Shown here piece after piece: positions 20,102-30,178 of a stretch of DNA of 64,000 nt. Origin of the DNA: Lachnospiraceae bacterium (GTDB taxonomy: Bacteria > Bacillota > Clostridia > Lachnospirales > Lachnospiraceae); NCBI GenBank assembly GCA_015057425.1, contig SVEL01000006.1, positions 62,001 to 126,000 on the forward strand, written 5' to 3'. How positions within the stretch are numbered: the stretch's first letter is position 1; each line of letters begins with the position of its first letter. The notes under the pieces are model-generated. The model had not been told where the DNA came from and ran no database searches. It saw only the letters and a program-made list of their open reading frames with translations. A program made the position numbers and the translations under genes.

Positions 20102-21358
20102 ATGGAATGGTGGCACAATTTTTTGTGGAATGTTATCTATATACCACAGATAGTTCTTATACTTAACGTTATGTTTGGTATGGAAATAATAAAAAAGAAA
20201 AATAGATGGATATTGTTTGGCTTGTTAGAATTTTTTTTGGCCATTATATGTAAAATGACAGGAAACTATTCACTTATTGTAAATGTAGTATTAATAACTG
20301 CAATATTATTTTCTTTATTATGTATGAAAGGGAAATTTAAAATTGTAAAAACATTTATTGTTTTTCTTGTGTTAATGGCAATGTTACATCATATAAGTAA
20401 AGTTATATGTTTGGTTGATAAAAGGTTAGAAATCGTTTCCGTAATCATTGGTATGTTTCTCGTAGTAATACTAATGTATGCTTATAAGAAATTTGAACTC
20501 AAAAGCTTAAGTTCCAAAAGTAATAAAATTATAAAATTAGTATCAGGAGGCATGCTTATTACGGGAGTATTTGCATCGGTGTTCCCTATTACAGATAGTG
20601 AAAATCTTCATAACATTAAAATTTTGTCAATGACTATTATAGCATTTGTGTTATTTATGGTATCTAGTTTTTTGATAGTGTTGTTTTCGGTTCAAAATAA
20701 TAATTATAGAATTAATGAAATTGTGTCAAAGGAAAAAGAAATATTGCTTACAAATTATTTTAATGATGTAAAAAAACATAATTATGAAATGCGTAGATTT
20801 AAACATGATTATAAAAATCATATTGGAAGTATTAAGTATCTTTTGAATGAAAAAAGGTTTGATGAAGCAGAAGAATATGTTAATAAGCTGTGCGAAAACG
20901 AGTGGATAAATGAAAAGATTATAGATGTTGGACATGACTTTGTAAACGCCATATTAAGCGATTATCATAAAAAAGCAACCGAAAAAGAAATTGAGATAAA
21001 TGTTTCAGGTGTTATACCGCTACATATACAGGTAGATAATGTTGATTGGAGTACGATATTGACAAATAGTATAGGAAATGCTCTTGAAGCAACAGAGAAA
21101 CTTGAAGGAAAGAATAAAAAGATAGATATTAGCTTTAGATCACTTGATAATAAGCTTTTTATACAAATGTTTAACAATACCTGTGAAAAAGTAATAATTA
21201 CAGATGGAAAAATAAAAACGACAAAAAATAACAAGGAGAATCATGGATTTGGAATAGATAATATAAGAGCAACTGTAAGAAAATATTATGGAAACTTAGA
21301 ATACGAATTTTTTGAAGAGGAACAACTTTTAAAAACAAAAATTTTGATATGTAAATAA
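20102..21358 (+). CDS. GHKL-domain sensor histidine kinase (AgrC-like)
   Basis: 6-7 TM helices; RRFKHDYKNHIGSIKYLL phosphoacceptor region; HGFGIDNIRATVRKYYGN ATP-binding motif. Confidence 0.9.
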   Translation: MEWWHNFLWNVIYIPQIVLILNVMFGMEIIKKKNRWILFGLLEFFLAIICKMTGNYSLIVNVVLITAILFSLLCMKGKFKIVKTFIVFLVLMAMLHHISKVICLVDKRLEIVSVIIGMFLVVILMYAYKKFELKSLSSKSNKIIKLVSGGMLITGVFASVFPITDSENLHNIKILSMTIIAFVLFMVSSFLIVLFSVQNNNYRINEIVSKEKEILLTNYFNDVKKHNYEMRRFKHDYKNHIGSIKYLLNEKRFDEAEEYVNKLCENEWINEKIIDVGHDFVNAILSDYHKKATEKEIEINVSGVIPLHIQVDNVDWSTILTNSIGNALEATEKLEGKNKKIDISFRSLDNKLFIQMFNNTCEKVIITDGKIKTTKNNKENHGFGIDNIRATVRKYYGNLEYEFFEEEQLLKTKILICK

Positions 21359-21362
21359 AAAA

Positions 21363-21400
21363 ATGACCGTTCGCAACCCTAAAATGACCGTTCGCAACCC
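21363..21400. repeat. two direct copies of atgaccgttcgcaaccc; possible IS (IS21-type) end
   Basis: aatgaccgttcgcaaccctaaaatgaccgttcgcaaccc. Confidence 0.55.
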
Positions 21401-21471
21401 ACTGTATTGATTTAGTACACTAAATTTTCTACACTCACCCTGTTAGTAAGCTTAACAGGGAGGTGAAGAAA

Positions 21472-21657
21472 ATGTCATTTGAAGAATGGTTTGACTGGAT
21501 AATACATCGGTACCGTCAGCATCATCATCTGCTACTGCGTTTAATATAAGATATTGCGGACATTCAAAACAAAGAATAGATGAACCACTTTCGAAATTTA
21601 TAGATAAGGTTAATAGTTTGGAAATATTAGCAATAGTAAAAATATCATTTGAATAAA
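21472..21657 (+). CDS. 61-aa ORF, possibly a remnant, not in the ORF track
   Basis: ggaggtgaagaaaATG; MSFEEWFDWIIHRYRQHHHLLLRFNIRYCGHSKQRIDEPLSKFIDKVNSLEILAIVKISFE*. Confidence 0.35.
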
Positions 21658-21688
21658 AAAACTCAATGTCGGGTTTAGGAGAAAAAGT

Positions 21689-22267
21689 ATGAGAAATAAG
21701 AAAAAAATAGTAGTATATATAATGATAATAAGTATACTGTTGATTTTTACAGGGACCTTATATGTTCAAATTAATTCATCTTTACAGGTGAAAAGTGTAA
21801 ACGTGGATATTAGGGAGTACGGAATAGGTTGGACTTTTGAAGAGTTTAAGAGTTTATACGAGTATGTAAACGAAACTGAAGACAAAGATTATCAGTTGAT
21901 TAGACAGGAAAACGTGTTTCCGTCTGAAGATAAAAATGATTATTGTGGAATAACAATCTGGGCAAAAATAAAGAATAGAAGTTTTCTTGATGTTAATGTT
22001 TATAATACCTATATAGTAGATGAAGATGTCAATTCTCCGATAATAAAAGCAAGTACAGAGATTAGCGAAGATTTTGGAAACTTTGAAGAAGTAGAGGAGT
22101 TTTGTGTCATTGCATTTGACATGTATCGTGGAGATATGACGGATGAAGAAATTCTTGAGTACATAAAGACTCTTAAATTAGAAGTATATTACGGAAATAC
22201 GATTGATAGAAACAGTACTCTTAAACTCGACTTAAAGGATTATGATGTAAAATTGTCAGACAGATAG
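21689..22267 (+). CDS. hypothetical single-TM or exported protein of the ABC transporter locus
   Basis: N-terminal hydrophobic helix, 192 aa, immediately upstream of the ABC ATPase gene. Confidence 0.6.
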   Translation: MRNKKKIVVYIMIISILLIFTGTLYVQINSSLQVKSVNVDIREYGIGWTFEEFKSLYEYVNETEDKDYQLIRQENVFPSEDKNDYCGITIWAKIKNRSFLDVNVYNTYIVDEDVNSPIIKASTEISEDFGNFEEVEEFCVIAFDMYRGDMTDEEILEYIKTLKLEVYYGNTIDRNSTLKLDLKDYDVKLSDR

Positions 22268-22276
22268 AAGGAGGAT

Positions 22277-22939
22277 ATGAAATTGCTTGAAGCTAATGGG
22301 ATTTCAAAAGGATATAAGATAGGAGACAAGAAAATCAAGATATTGGAGAATTTGGATTTTGTTCTTTGTGAAGGTGAAAAAGTAGCTATTATAGGACCGT
22401 CCGGAAGTGGGAAAAGTACACTGCTTAATATTTTAAGCGGTCTTGATAAATGTGATAGTGGAAGTATTATGTTTAAAGGTAAAGACATATCAAAACTTAC
22501 CGGGCCGGCACTTGTTAAGCTTAGAAGGGGAAATTTCGGATTCATATTTCAAGAATTTTGCCTTGTAAATACCTTAAATGCTCTTGATAATATTCTTGTA
22601 TCCGTATATGCCTGTGGACAAAAGCCACAGATGGAAGAAGTATATGAGCTTTGTAAGGAACTGGGAATATATGAAAGATTGGAGCATTTTCCGCACCAGC
22701 TTTCCGGTGGTGAGAAACAGAGAGTAGCTATAGCCAGAGCCATAATATGTAAGCCGACTATCATTTTCTCTGATGAAGCAACAGGTAATCTTGATAAAAA
22801 AAATAGTAAGCTTGTGATGGAGATGCTTGCAGAGAGCTGTAAAAAACACAATATATCACTTGTATACGTAACTCATGATATGGAATTAGTAAAGTATGCC
22901 GACAGAGTGTTGGATTTGGGGAATTTGTATGAAAAGTAA
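22277..22939 (+). CDS. ABC transporter ATP-binding protein (FtsE/LolD/BceA-like)
   Basis: Walker A GPSGSGKST, signature LSGGEKQRVAIARAI, Walker B IIFSDEAT. Confidence 0.95.
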   Translation: MKLLEANGISKGYKIGDKKIKILENLDFVLCEGEKVAIIGPSGSGKSTLLNILSGLDKCDSGSIMFKGKDISKLTGPALVKLRRGNFGFIFQEFCLVNTLNALDNILVSVYACGQKPQMEEVYELCKELGIYERLEHFPHQLSGGEKQRVAIARAIICKPTIIFSDEATGNLDKKNSKLVMEMLAESCKKHNISLVYVTHDMELVKYADRVLDLGNLYEK

Positions 22940-25346
22940 AAGAAGCAGTTTAAATATATTAATTGCCAAATGCATTGGCAGACATATAATGAAAAAGAAA
23001 TCAGCATTTCTTATATTTTTAATCAGTCTTTTTATAGTAGGTTTTTTAGCAAACTTTTACTATATCAGGAAGGATATAGATATGGAAGTAGGAAAGCTGA
23101 CGTTTGGCTCATATCAATGTAGTTTTTATGATGTGACGGAAGATGTAATTGAAAAGATAAAAAAAGAAGACGGAATAGTATTTGCTATACCTTATTTCAC
23201 TGAACAAAATTGGTACAATCGTTTTTTTTATGGCAACGAAGAGTTTTTAAAAAATACAAATTATTCTTTGGAAGAAGGTCGTATGCCTGAAACGGAGGAT
23301 GAGATATTATGTGAGAGTGCATACCTGTATCAGAAAGGTATAGAATTTGATGAAGATAATTTATGTAAGATTTCTTTAGATGGGAAGGAATATACTGTGA
23401 CCGGCATATTGGGATATGCTACAAATGGTGAGATTCTAAGCTCATATGTCTCTCTATTCTTTTTAAATGATAAGTTCTACGAAGGTGAGACATATGATGT
23501 TGTGATGAAGTCAGAATATGATAACTATAAAGGGTATTTTGATAAGCTTGCTAAAAAGTATGGTATTCCTACAGAAGCAATTTCATATAATAATGAGCTT
23601 ATATCATATACCGGAATAGATGAAAATGGAAATCATATAGGATTTCATGATAATCTCCTTAGAATTTCGTACTTTGTCATTTGCTTTATTATGATTTTAG
23701 TAGTCTATGAGGTTATCAGGCTTCAAAGTGATGAGGTGAAAAATACAGGTTTTACCTTGCTTGCTCAGGGAATAAGCAGAAGCAGACTTACCTTTGTATA
23801 TATGTTTACCTGGGTGTGTTTTATGATAGCGAGTATAGGTGTTTCTCTGTTGCTTACCATTCTTATCAATTACATATATGTAGATTATATAGGTATAAGT
23901 GTAAGTGTAGATATATATAAATCAGTACCGTATATGTTTGTTGCAGCTTTTACATTTGCGATGATTATTATAGTTTTCATAACTATCAGTTTTTTCACAG
24001 GATTTAGAGGAAGAGTATCGGCAGCTATTAAAAATAAAGGTAATGTCCGTATCAAAAAGAAGTACAGTAACAGAAGTCTTTTGACAGACAGCAGATATCC
24101 CTTTTGGGTAACTGCAAAAGCCAATATAACTATGAAGAAAGGTAAGCATATATTGTTGATGGGTATTGTATGCATATCACTTGTACTTATTACCTTGTAT
24201 TCGTATATCATTAATGATGTATTTATGATACAAAAGGATATAAACTATGATTATAGGTTAAGTGTCGTATATACGGATATTACGAAGGCATTATATGGAA
24301 CTGGTGAACTTAGGGAAAAGTATGCTGATATGCAAAATTATAAGGATAAGTTTAAAGTTTTTCCTGTATTTTATACCAATGGTGGAGTAGAGTTTAAGGC
24401 GAAGGATGCGTCTGAGGAATATCTTGACTATTTACGGAATTTATCGCCGGAGTATAATGGTGTTTTAACCAATATAAATACTGCGGTTTTAAGTGAAGGT
24501 GTTATATTCATAGGTGTCGACGATGAAATTTTAAGAGATATGTATGGATATAAAGGAAACGGTTCTTTAAAGAAGGATGAATGTATTTTGGTGGAAAATA
24601 CCAAGTCGAATAATGATACAGGTTTTAGAGTAGGGTTTGAAAAGGGAGACGAATTACACAGTGAATATTTTAATTTAAAGGAAGAAGTAACTAAAGAGAT
24701 AAATCTTAAAATTGTGGATACGGTAGAGGATATTATAGACCTTGATGTTGAAATGAACTATGAGCCTGTAATATTTATCAGTATGGAGCTTTTTAATGAT
24801 ATGGAAAACATAGGTTATCCGAGTCTTATGTATATAAATAAAGTTGATATAACAGATAAGGAATTGTATGAGTATTTTAAGGGGACAAGTGATATCAAAC
24901 TGACAGATTTGGACGAAGAAAAGGAATACATAGGAAGAACAAAGCTGACATATAATTTGACGGTTTACATTATATATGTGATTTTGGCAGTGCTTTTAGC
25001 AATTAACTGTTTTATATCCATGTATGAAAAATTCCACAACGAAAAACAGCAGATTGCCATACTTGAGGCAATGGGAGTAGGAAAGCTTAAGAACTTTCTC
25101 GTAACAGCATATGGTATGATAAAGCTGATTATGGAAGCAACTGTTATCGGAACTGTTTTATCGGTATGTGTGAACTATGTACTATATCTGTATATTAGGC
25201 ATTACAACGGTTATTATATATATAGTTTCCCGGTAGAAACATTTGTACTTCCGCTTTCTATTATAGTTGTTATATTTGCAGTAGTTTGCCTGGTGGTATA
25301 TAAGATGATAGATAAGATTCAGATAGCGAGAGTGTTGTCAAGTTAA
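22929..25346 (+). CDS. FtsX-like ABC transporter permease
   Basis: large multi-TM protein overlapping the ATPase gene end; FtsX-like C-terminal segment; start at M12 of the listed ORF. Confidence 0.87.
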   Translation: MKSKRSSLNILIAKCIGRHIMKKKSAFLIFLISLFIVGFLANFYYIRKDIDMEVGKLTFGSYQCSFYDVTEDVIEKIKKEDGIVFAIPYFTEQNWYNRFFYGNEEFLKNTNYSLEEGRMPETEDEILCESAYLYQKGIEFDEDNLCKISLDGKEYTVTGILGYATNGEILSSYVSLFFLNDKFYEGETYDVVMKSEYDNYKGYFDKLAKKYGIPTEAISYNNELISYTGIDENGNHIGFHDNLLRISYFVICFIMILVVYEVIRLQSDEVKNTGFTLLAQGISRSRLTFVYMFTWVCFMIASIGVSLLLTILINYIYVDYIGISVSVDIYKSVPYMFVAAFTFAMIIIVFITISFFTGFRGRVSAAIKNKGNVRIKKKYSNRSLLTDSRYPFWVTAKANITMKKGKHILLMGIVCISLVLITLYSYIINDVFMIQKDINYDYRLSVVYTDITKALYGTGELREKYADMQNYKDKFKVFPVFYTNGGVEFKAKDASEEYLDYLRNLSPEYNGVLTNINTAVLSEGVIFIGVDDEILRDMYGYKGNGSLKKDECILVENTKSNNDTGFRVGFEKGDELHSEYFNLKEEVTKEINLKIVDTVEDIIDLDVEMNYEPVIFISMELFNDMENIGYPSLMYINKVDITDKELYEYFKGTSDIKLTDLDEEKEYIGRTKLTYNLTVYIIYVILAVLLAINCFISMYEKFHNEKQQIAILEAMGVGKLKNFLVTAYGMIKLIMEATVIGTVLSVCVNYVLYLYIRHYNGYYIYSFPVETFVLPLSIIVVIFAVVCLVVYKMIDKIQIARVLSS

Positions 25347-25414
25347 TCTTAAAGCAAATTTTTGGTTGACAAAACGCGTCAAACTGTTTATCATAATGAA
25401 ATAGTAAATATTTC

Positions 25415-25700
25415 AAATGTAATGACGAAGAGGAGTAGTAGATTACGACTTTTAGAGAGAGCGCTTCACCGGCTGAAAGGGTGCTTAAGTACGAATTTAT
25501 GAAGGTAGCTTCCGAACAGCGCTTCCAAAGCCGCAAGGCAAGTAGTTTGCGACGTTTCATCCACGTTACAGGATAAGATGAGAAATGCCTGAAGGCAGCC
25601 GTATATGACATTATGATAGATTTGTTATATGATATATGGTAAAAAAGGTGGTACCGCGTAATTACGCCCTTTGTAGAAATACAAAGGGCGATTCTTTTGT
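25415..25700 (+). promoter_or_regulatory. T-box leader for valS
   Basis: ggtggtaccgcg T-box at 25647-25658 followed by terminator cgccctttgta-gaaa-tacaaagggcg (25665-25690) and TTCTTTT; AGAGAGAGC in stem I region; candidate Val specifier GTA at 25505-25507. Confidence 0.93.
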
Positions 25701-25748
25701 AGTGGTTTTTGTTTATGCGCTAAACATTTAGTTCAGATATTGTTGTTA

Positions 25749-25890
25749 TACCACTTTCAGCACGCTTGCGCTGCTCTCCGCACGCAACGGTACATAAGAT
25801 GCTTGCCTATGGTCAAACTGACAACAAGTTGTCATTTGACACATATTCAACCACCTAAGTACCGGCGGCTCCAAAGCACTTCAAGTGGTA
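25749..25890. repeat. long imperfect palindromic (MITE/REP-like) element between the T-box terminator and valS
   Basis: outer arms taccactt/aagtggta, inner arms ggtac/gtacc and gtcaaactgacaac-aa-gttgtcatttgac. Confidence 0.65.
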
Positions 25891-25987
25891 CAAAACAATA
25901 TCTTCACAAAATGGTGTTTTCTGTATATAAACAAAAACCAATACAAAAGAAAAGCTTATAGACTAAAAATGAAAGGAAAGATAAATC

Positions 25988-28627
25988 ATGAAAAAAGAAC
26001 TGGAAAAGAATTACAATCCCGGTGAAATTGAAGAGAAACTTTACAGTAACTGGATGAGAAAGAAGTATTTCCATGCGGAAGTAGACAGAAGTAAGAAGCC
26101 ATTTACTATTGTTATGCCTCCTCCAAATATTACAGGACAGCTCCATATGGGACATGCCCTTGATAATACTATTCAGGATATACTTATCAGATTTAAGAGA
26201 ATGCAGGGCTATAGTGCATTATGGCAGCCGGGAACTGACCACGCTTCCATAGCTACAGAAGCTAAGATTGTAGAAGCTATGAGAAAAGAGGGTATTTCTA
26301 AAGAAGACCTTGGAAGAGAAGGCTTCTTAAAGAGAGCTTGGGAGTGGAAGGCTGAATACGGCGGAAGAATTGTAAATCAGCTTAAGAGAATCGGTTCATC
26401 AGCTGACTGGGACAGAGAAAGATTTACAATGGACGAGGGCTGTAACAAGGCTGTTAAGGAAGTTTTCGTAGGTCTTTATGAAAAAGGACTTATCTATAGA
26501 GGTGAAAGAATTATCAACTGGTGTCCGCACTGCCTTACATCTATATCAGATGCAGAAGTAGAATTCGAAGAACAGGCAGGACATTTCTGGCATTTAAGAT
26601 ATGCACTTTCGGACGGAAGCGGATATATCAATCTTGCTACAACAAGACCGGAAACATTACTTGGTGATACTGCAGTAGCTGTAAATCCAAATGATGACAG
26701 ATATAAAGATATGGTTGGAAAGACAGTTATCCTTCCAATCGTTCACAGAGAAATTCCTGTAGTTGCTGATGATTATGTTGAGATGGATTTCGGAACTGGT
26801 GTAGTTAAGATTACTCCTGCTCATGACCCTAACGACTTTGAAGTTGGTTTAAGACATAACCTTCCTGTAATCAATGTAATGACAGATGATGCAAAGATTA
26901 CAGAGGATTATCCAAAGTATGCAGGTATGGACAGATATGAAGCGAGAAAGGCTATCGTAGCTGACCTTGAAGCAGAGGGAGCTCTTGTTAAGATAGAGGA
27001 TTACTCACACAATGTTGGTACTTGCTACAGATGTTCTACTACAGTAGAACCAAGAGTTTCAAAACAGTGGTTCGTAAGCATGAAACCGCTTGCAAAGCCT
27101 GCTATTGATGCAGTTAAAAATGATGATACAAAGTTTGTACCTGAACATTTTGAAAAGACATATTTCCATTGGCTTGAAAACATTAGAGACTGGTGTATTT
27201 CACGTCAGTTATGGTGGGGACATCAGATACCTGCGTTTTACTGTGATGAATGTGGTGAAATGATAGTTTCAAAGGAAGACAAGGTATGCTGTCCGAAATG
27301 TAACAAAGAGATGAGACAGGACCCTGATACACTTGATACATGGTTCTCATCAGCGTTATGGCCATTTTCAACACTTGGCTGGCCTGAAAAGACAGAAGAA
27401 ATGGAATATTTCTATCCTACAAATGTACTTGTAACAGGCTACGATATTATTCCTTTCTGGGTTATGAGAATGATGTTCTCAGGCTTGGAGCAGACAGGAC
27501 AGGTTCCGTTCGATACAGTTCTTATCCATGGTCTTGTAAGAGACTCACAAGGTAGAAAGATGAGCAAATCTCTCGGAAACGGTATCGACCCGCTTGAAAT
27601 TATAGACAAATACGGTGCAGATGCACTTAGATTTACTCTTATCACAGGTAATGCGCCGGGTAATGATATGAGATTCTATTATGAAAGAGTAGAAGCAAGC
27701 AGAAACTTTGCAAACAAGGTATGGAATGCGTCAAGATTTATTATGATGAATCTTCCGGAAGAGGGAATAGAAGAAGTATCTGCAGAAATGCTTACAGATG
27801 CAGATAAATGGATTATTTCTAAAGCAAATACTCTTGTAAAAGAAGTTACTGAAAACCTTGAAAAATACGAAATCGGTATTGCAGCTGATAAGCTTTATAA
27901 CTTTATCTGGGAAGAATTCTGTGACTGGTACATCGAGATGGTTAAGCCACGTCTTTACAATGATGAAGATACTACTAAGGCAGCAGCCCTTTCAACTCTT
28001 CAGAGCGTACTTATTACAGCACTTAAACTTTTACATCCGTATATGCCGTTTGTAACAGAAGAAATCTTTACAACGCTTCAGGATAAAGAAGAATCAATTA
28101 TGGTTTCAGACTGGCCGGTATACGAAGAGGCAAAGAATTTTGCTGAAGAAGAAAATAGTGTAGAAGTTATAAAGGAAGCTGTAAGAGCAATCAGAAACAT
28201 CCGTGCTGAGATGAACGTAGCGCCAAGTAAGAAAGCAAAGGTTATCGTTGTTTCAGAAGATGCAAAAGTACAGGACATTTTTGAAGATGGTAAAGTATTC
28301 TTTGCTACACTTGGTTATGCAAGTGAAGTACTTGTTCAGGGTGACAAGGCAGGAGTAGACGATGATGCAGTATCAGTTATGGTTCCAAATGCAGTTATCT
28401 ATATGCCGTTTGCCGAACTTGTTGATATCGAAAAGGAAATCGAAAGACTTAACAAAGAAAAGGAAAGACTTACAAAGGAAATCGCCAGAGTAACAAGTAT
28501 GCTTAGTAATCCTAACTTCGTAAATAAAGCACCTGAAGCTAAAATCAATGAAGAAAAGGAAAAACAGGAAAAATACCTTAAACTTATGGAACAGGTTGAA
28601 GAAAGACTTGCACATTTTTCTAAATAA
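25988..28627 (+). CDS. valS: valyl-tRNA synthetase
   Basis: [21 protein letters not shown] (HIGH) and [11 protein letters not shown] (KMSKS); C-terminal coiled coil. Confidence 0.98.
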   Translation: MKKELEKNYNPGEIEEKLYSNWMRKKYFHAEVDRSKKPFTIVMPPPNITGQLHMGHALDNTIQDILIRFKRMQGYSALWQPGTDHASIATEAKIVEAMRKEGISKEDLGREGFLKRAWEWKAEYGGRIVNQLKRIGSSADWDRERFTMDEGCNKAVKEVFVGLYEKGLIYRGERIINWCPHCLTSISDAEVEFEEQAGHFWHLRYALSDGSGYINLATTRPETLLGDTAVAVNPNDDRYKDMVGKTVILPIVHREIPVVADDYVEMDFGTGVVKITPAHDPNDFEVGLRHNLPVINVMTDDAKITEDYPKYAGMDRYEARKAIVADLEAEGALVKIEDYSHNVGTCYRCSTTVEPRVSKQWFVSMKPLAKPAIDAVKNDDTKFVPEHFEKTYFHWLENIRDWCISRQLWWGHQIPAFYCDECGEMIVSKEDKVCCPKCNKEMRQDPDTLDTWFSSALWPFSTLGWPEKTEEMEYFYPTNVLVTGYDIIPFWVMRMMFSGLEQTGQVPFDTVLIHGLVRDSQGRKMSKSLGNGIDPLEIIDKYGADALRFTLITGNAPGNDMRFYYERVEASRNFANKVWNASRFIMMNLPEEGIEEVSAEMLTDADKWIISKANTLVKEVTENLEKYEIGIAADKLYNFIWEEFCDWYIEMVKPRLYNDEDTTKAAALSTLQSVLITALKLLHPYMPFVTEEIFTTLQDKEESIMVSDWPVYEEAKNFAEEENSVEVIKEAVRAIRNIRAEMNVAPSKKAKVIVVSEDAKVQDIFEDGKVFFATLGYASEVLVQGDKAGVDDDAVSVMVPNAVIYMPFAELVDIEKEIERLNKEKERLTKEIARVTSMLSNPNFVNKAPEAKINEEKEKQEKYLKLMEQVEERLAHFSK

Positions 28628-28657
28628 TTAAATAAAGTATTGTTTTTCTGTTAATTT

Positions 28658-28705
28658 ATGCCGAAATATGATATTATAAAGGTAGTATCATGTTTCGGCA
28701 TTTTT
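28658..28705 (+). terminator. terminator after valS
   Basis: atgccgaaatatgata...gtatcatgtttcggcatttttattt. Confidence 0.7.
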
Positions 28706-28729
28706 ATTTAGTGAACAGGTAGGTACGCT

Positions 28730-30139
28730 ATGGGTATTGAAGAGTTGGAAAAATATGTTGAGGTTTTTATAGCTCCGGATAAGATGAGTGCGGATCTTTT
28801 TATGAGTGAAGATTTGCAGGAGGTAGGCATTACACTTGATATGCTTAAGGATTTCATAGAAAGTCGCGGAGTTGTTTTTGGTGTGGATGAAAACGTGCTT
28901 TCAGATGCAGTAAATAATCACAAGTGCTATCAGATGATTACATTTGCTAATGGAACTGAAGTTGTAGAAGGCAGAGACGGTTACTTTGATTATATGTTTG
29001 ATATAGAGAACAGTAAAAGAGCCGGAAAGCCAAAGATAGCAGAAGACGGAAGCGTAAACTACAAAGAACTTAATATTGTTGAATGTGTAAATGCAGGACA
29101 GGTTTTGGCGAAATACCATCCAAAGGTGGACGGTGTTAATGGAACAACAGTGACAGGAGATATTATAAAGGCATCACTGAAGAAGGATATGCCGCCACTT
29201 AGAGGAAAAGGCTTTTCACGAAGTGAGGATGGCTTAACCTATACAGCAGATATAGACGGACGACCTGCCATGAAATATGGTATGCTTGAAATAAGCAATG
29301 TATTTGAAGTTTCCGGTAATGTGGATTTAAGTACAGGTAACGTTTATTTCAATGGAGACTTGATTGTAACAGGCAATATTACTTCAGGTATGGTTGTAAA
29401 AACTACGGGAACCATAACTGTTAACGGTATGATAGAGGCGGCTGATGTAATTGCCGGAGGTTCAATCCTTGTAAAAGGAGGAATTTTGGGCGGTTCTAAG
29501 GCCAATATACAATCAGACGGCGATGTTATTGCTTTATTTATAGAAAATGCAAATGTAAGAGCGGGACTTAATGTTTTGACTGACTGTATAGTAAATGGCG
29601 AAGTGTATGCATATCAGGATGTTGTGGTTACAAAGAAATCGACAAAAAGCGGAAAAGCAGGAAGTATAATAGGTGGAACGGTAACTGCAAACCGCCTTAT
29701 AAAAGCAGACAATATAGGTGCTCTTACGGGTATGAAAACAGAGCTGGGAGTAGGTATTCCGTATAAGGTTCATAGGGAGTATATGGGCTTTAAGATGGAG
29801 CTTGAGAATGCACAGGCTGAACTTAGTAAAATAGAAAACGCCATTGCTATGGTTGAAAAGCGTCAGGGTGTGAACATAGAATTACGGACAAAGCTTATTA
29901 AAGCCAAGATAGATAAGGCATCATATGTATATAAATACAGAGAGATTTGTGAAAAGGCCGAGCGCAATATCAATATGGGCAAAGGAGCTTATATCGTAGC
30001 TACAGGTACGATACATGCAGGAGTAATACTTAAAATTGATGAGGCTACAACTGTTATTGATGACGAATACAATAGTATAGTATTTAAACGTAAAGAAGAT
30101 AAAATTGTAAGCTTTAAATATACACCTCCAACTGAGTGA
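28730..30139 (+). CDS. FapA family (DUF342) protein
   Basis: beta-helical DUF342 repeats; VDGVNGTTVTGDII, GNVDLSTGNVYFNGDLIVTGNITSGMVVKTTGTITVNGMIEAADVIAGGSI. Confidence 0.87.
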   Translation: MGIEELEKYVEVFIAPDKMSADLFMSEDLQEVGITLDMLKDFIESRGVVFGVDENVLSDAVNNHKCYQMITFANGTEVVEGRDGYFDYMFDIENSKRAGKPKIAEDGSVNYKELNIVECVNAGQVLAKYHPKVDGVNGTTVTGDIIKASLKKDMPPLRGKGFSRSEDGLTYTADIDGRPAMKYGMLEISNVFEVSGNVDLSTGNVYFNGDLIVTGNITSGMVVKTTGTITVNGMIEAADVIAGGSILVKGGILGGSKANIQSDGDVIALFIENANVRAGLNVLTDCIVNGEVYAYQDVVVTKKSTKSGKAGSIIGGTVTANRLIKADNIGALTGMKTELGVGIPYKVHREYMGFKMELENAQAELSKIENAIAMVEKRQGVNIELRTKLIKAKIDKASYVYKYREICEKAERNINMGKGAYIVATGTIHAGVILKIDEATTVIDDEYNSIVFKRKEDKIVSFKYTPPTE

Positions 30140-30178
30140 TAAATTTATTAAAATCAATTAATATAAAGTGGAAATAGT

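Noticed and set aside
25740-25961. plus-strand 73-aa ORF upstream of valS
   Set aside because: Lies across the palindromic element and leader; no RBS or recognisable product.
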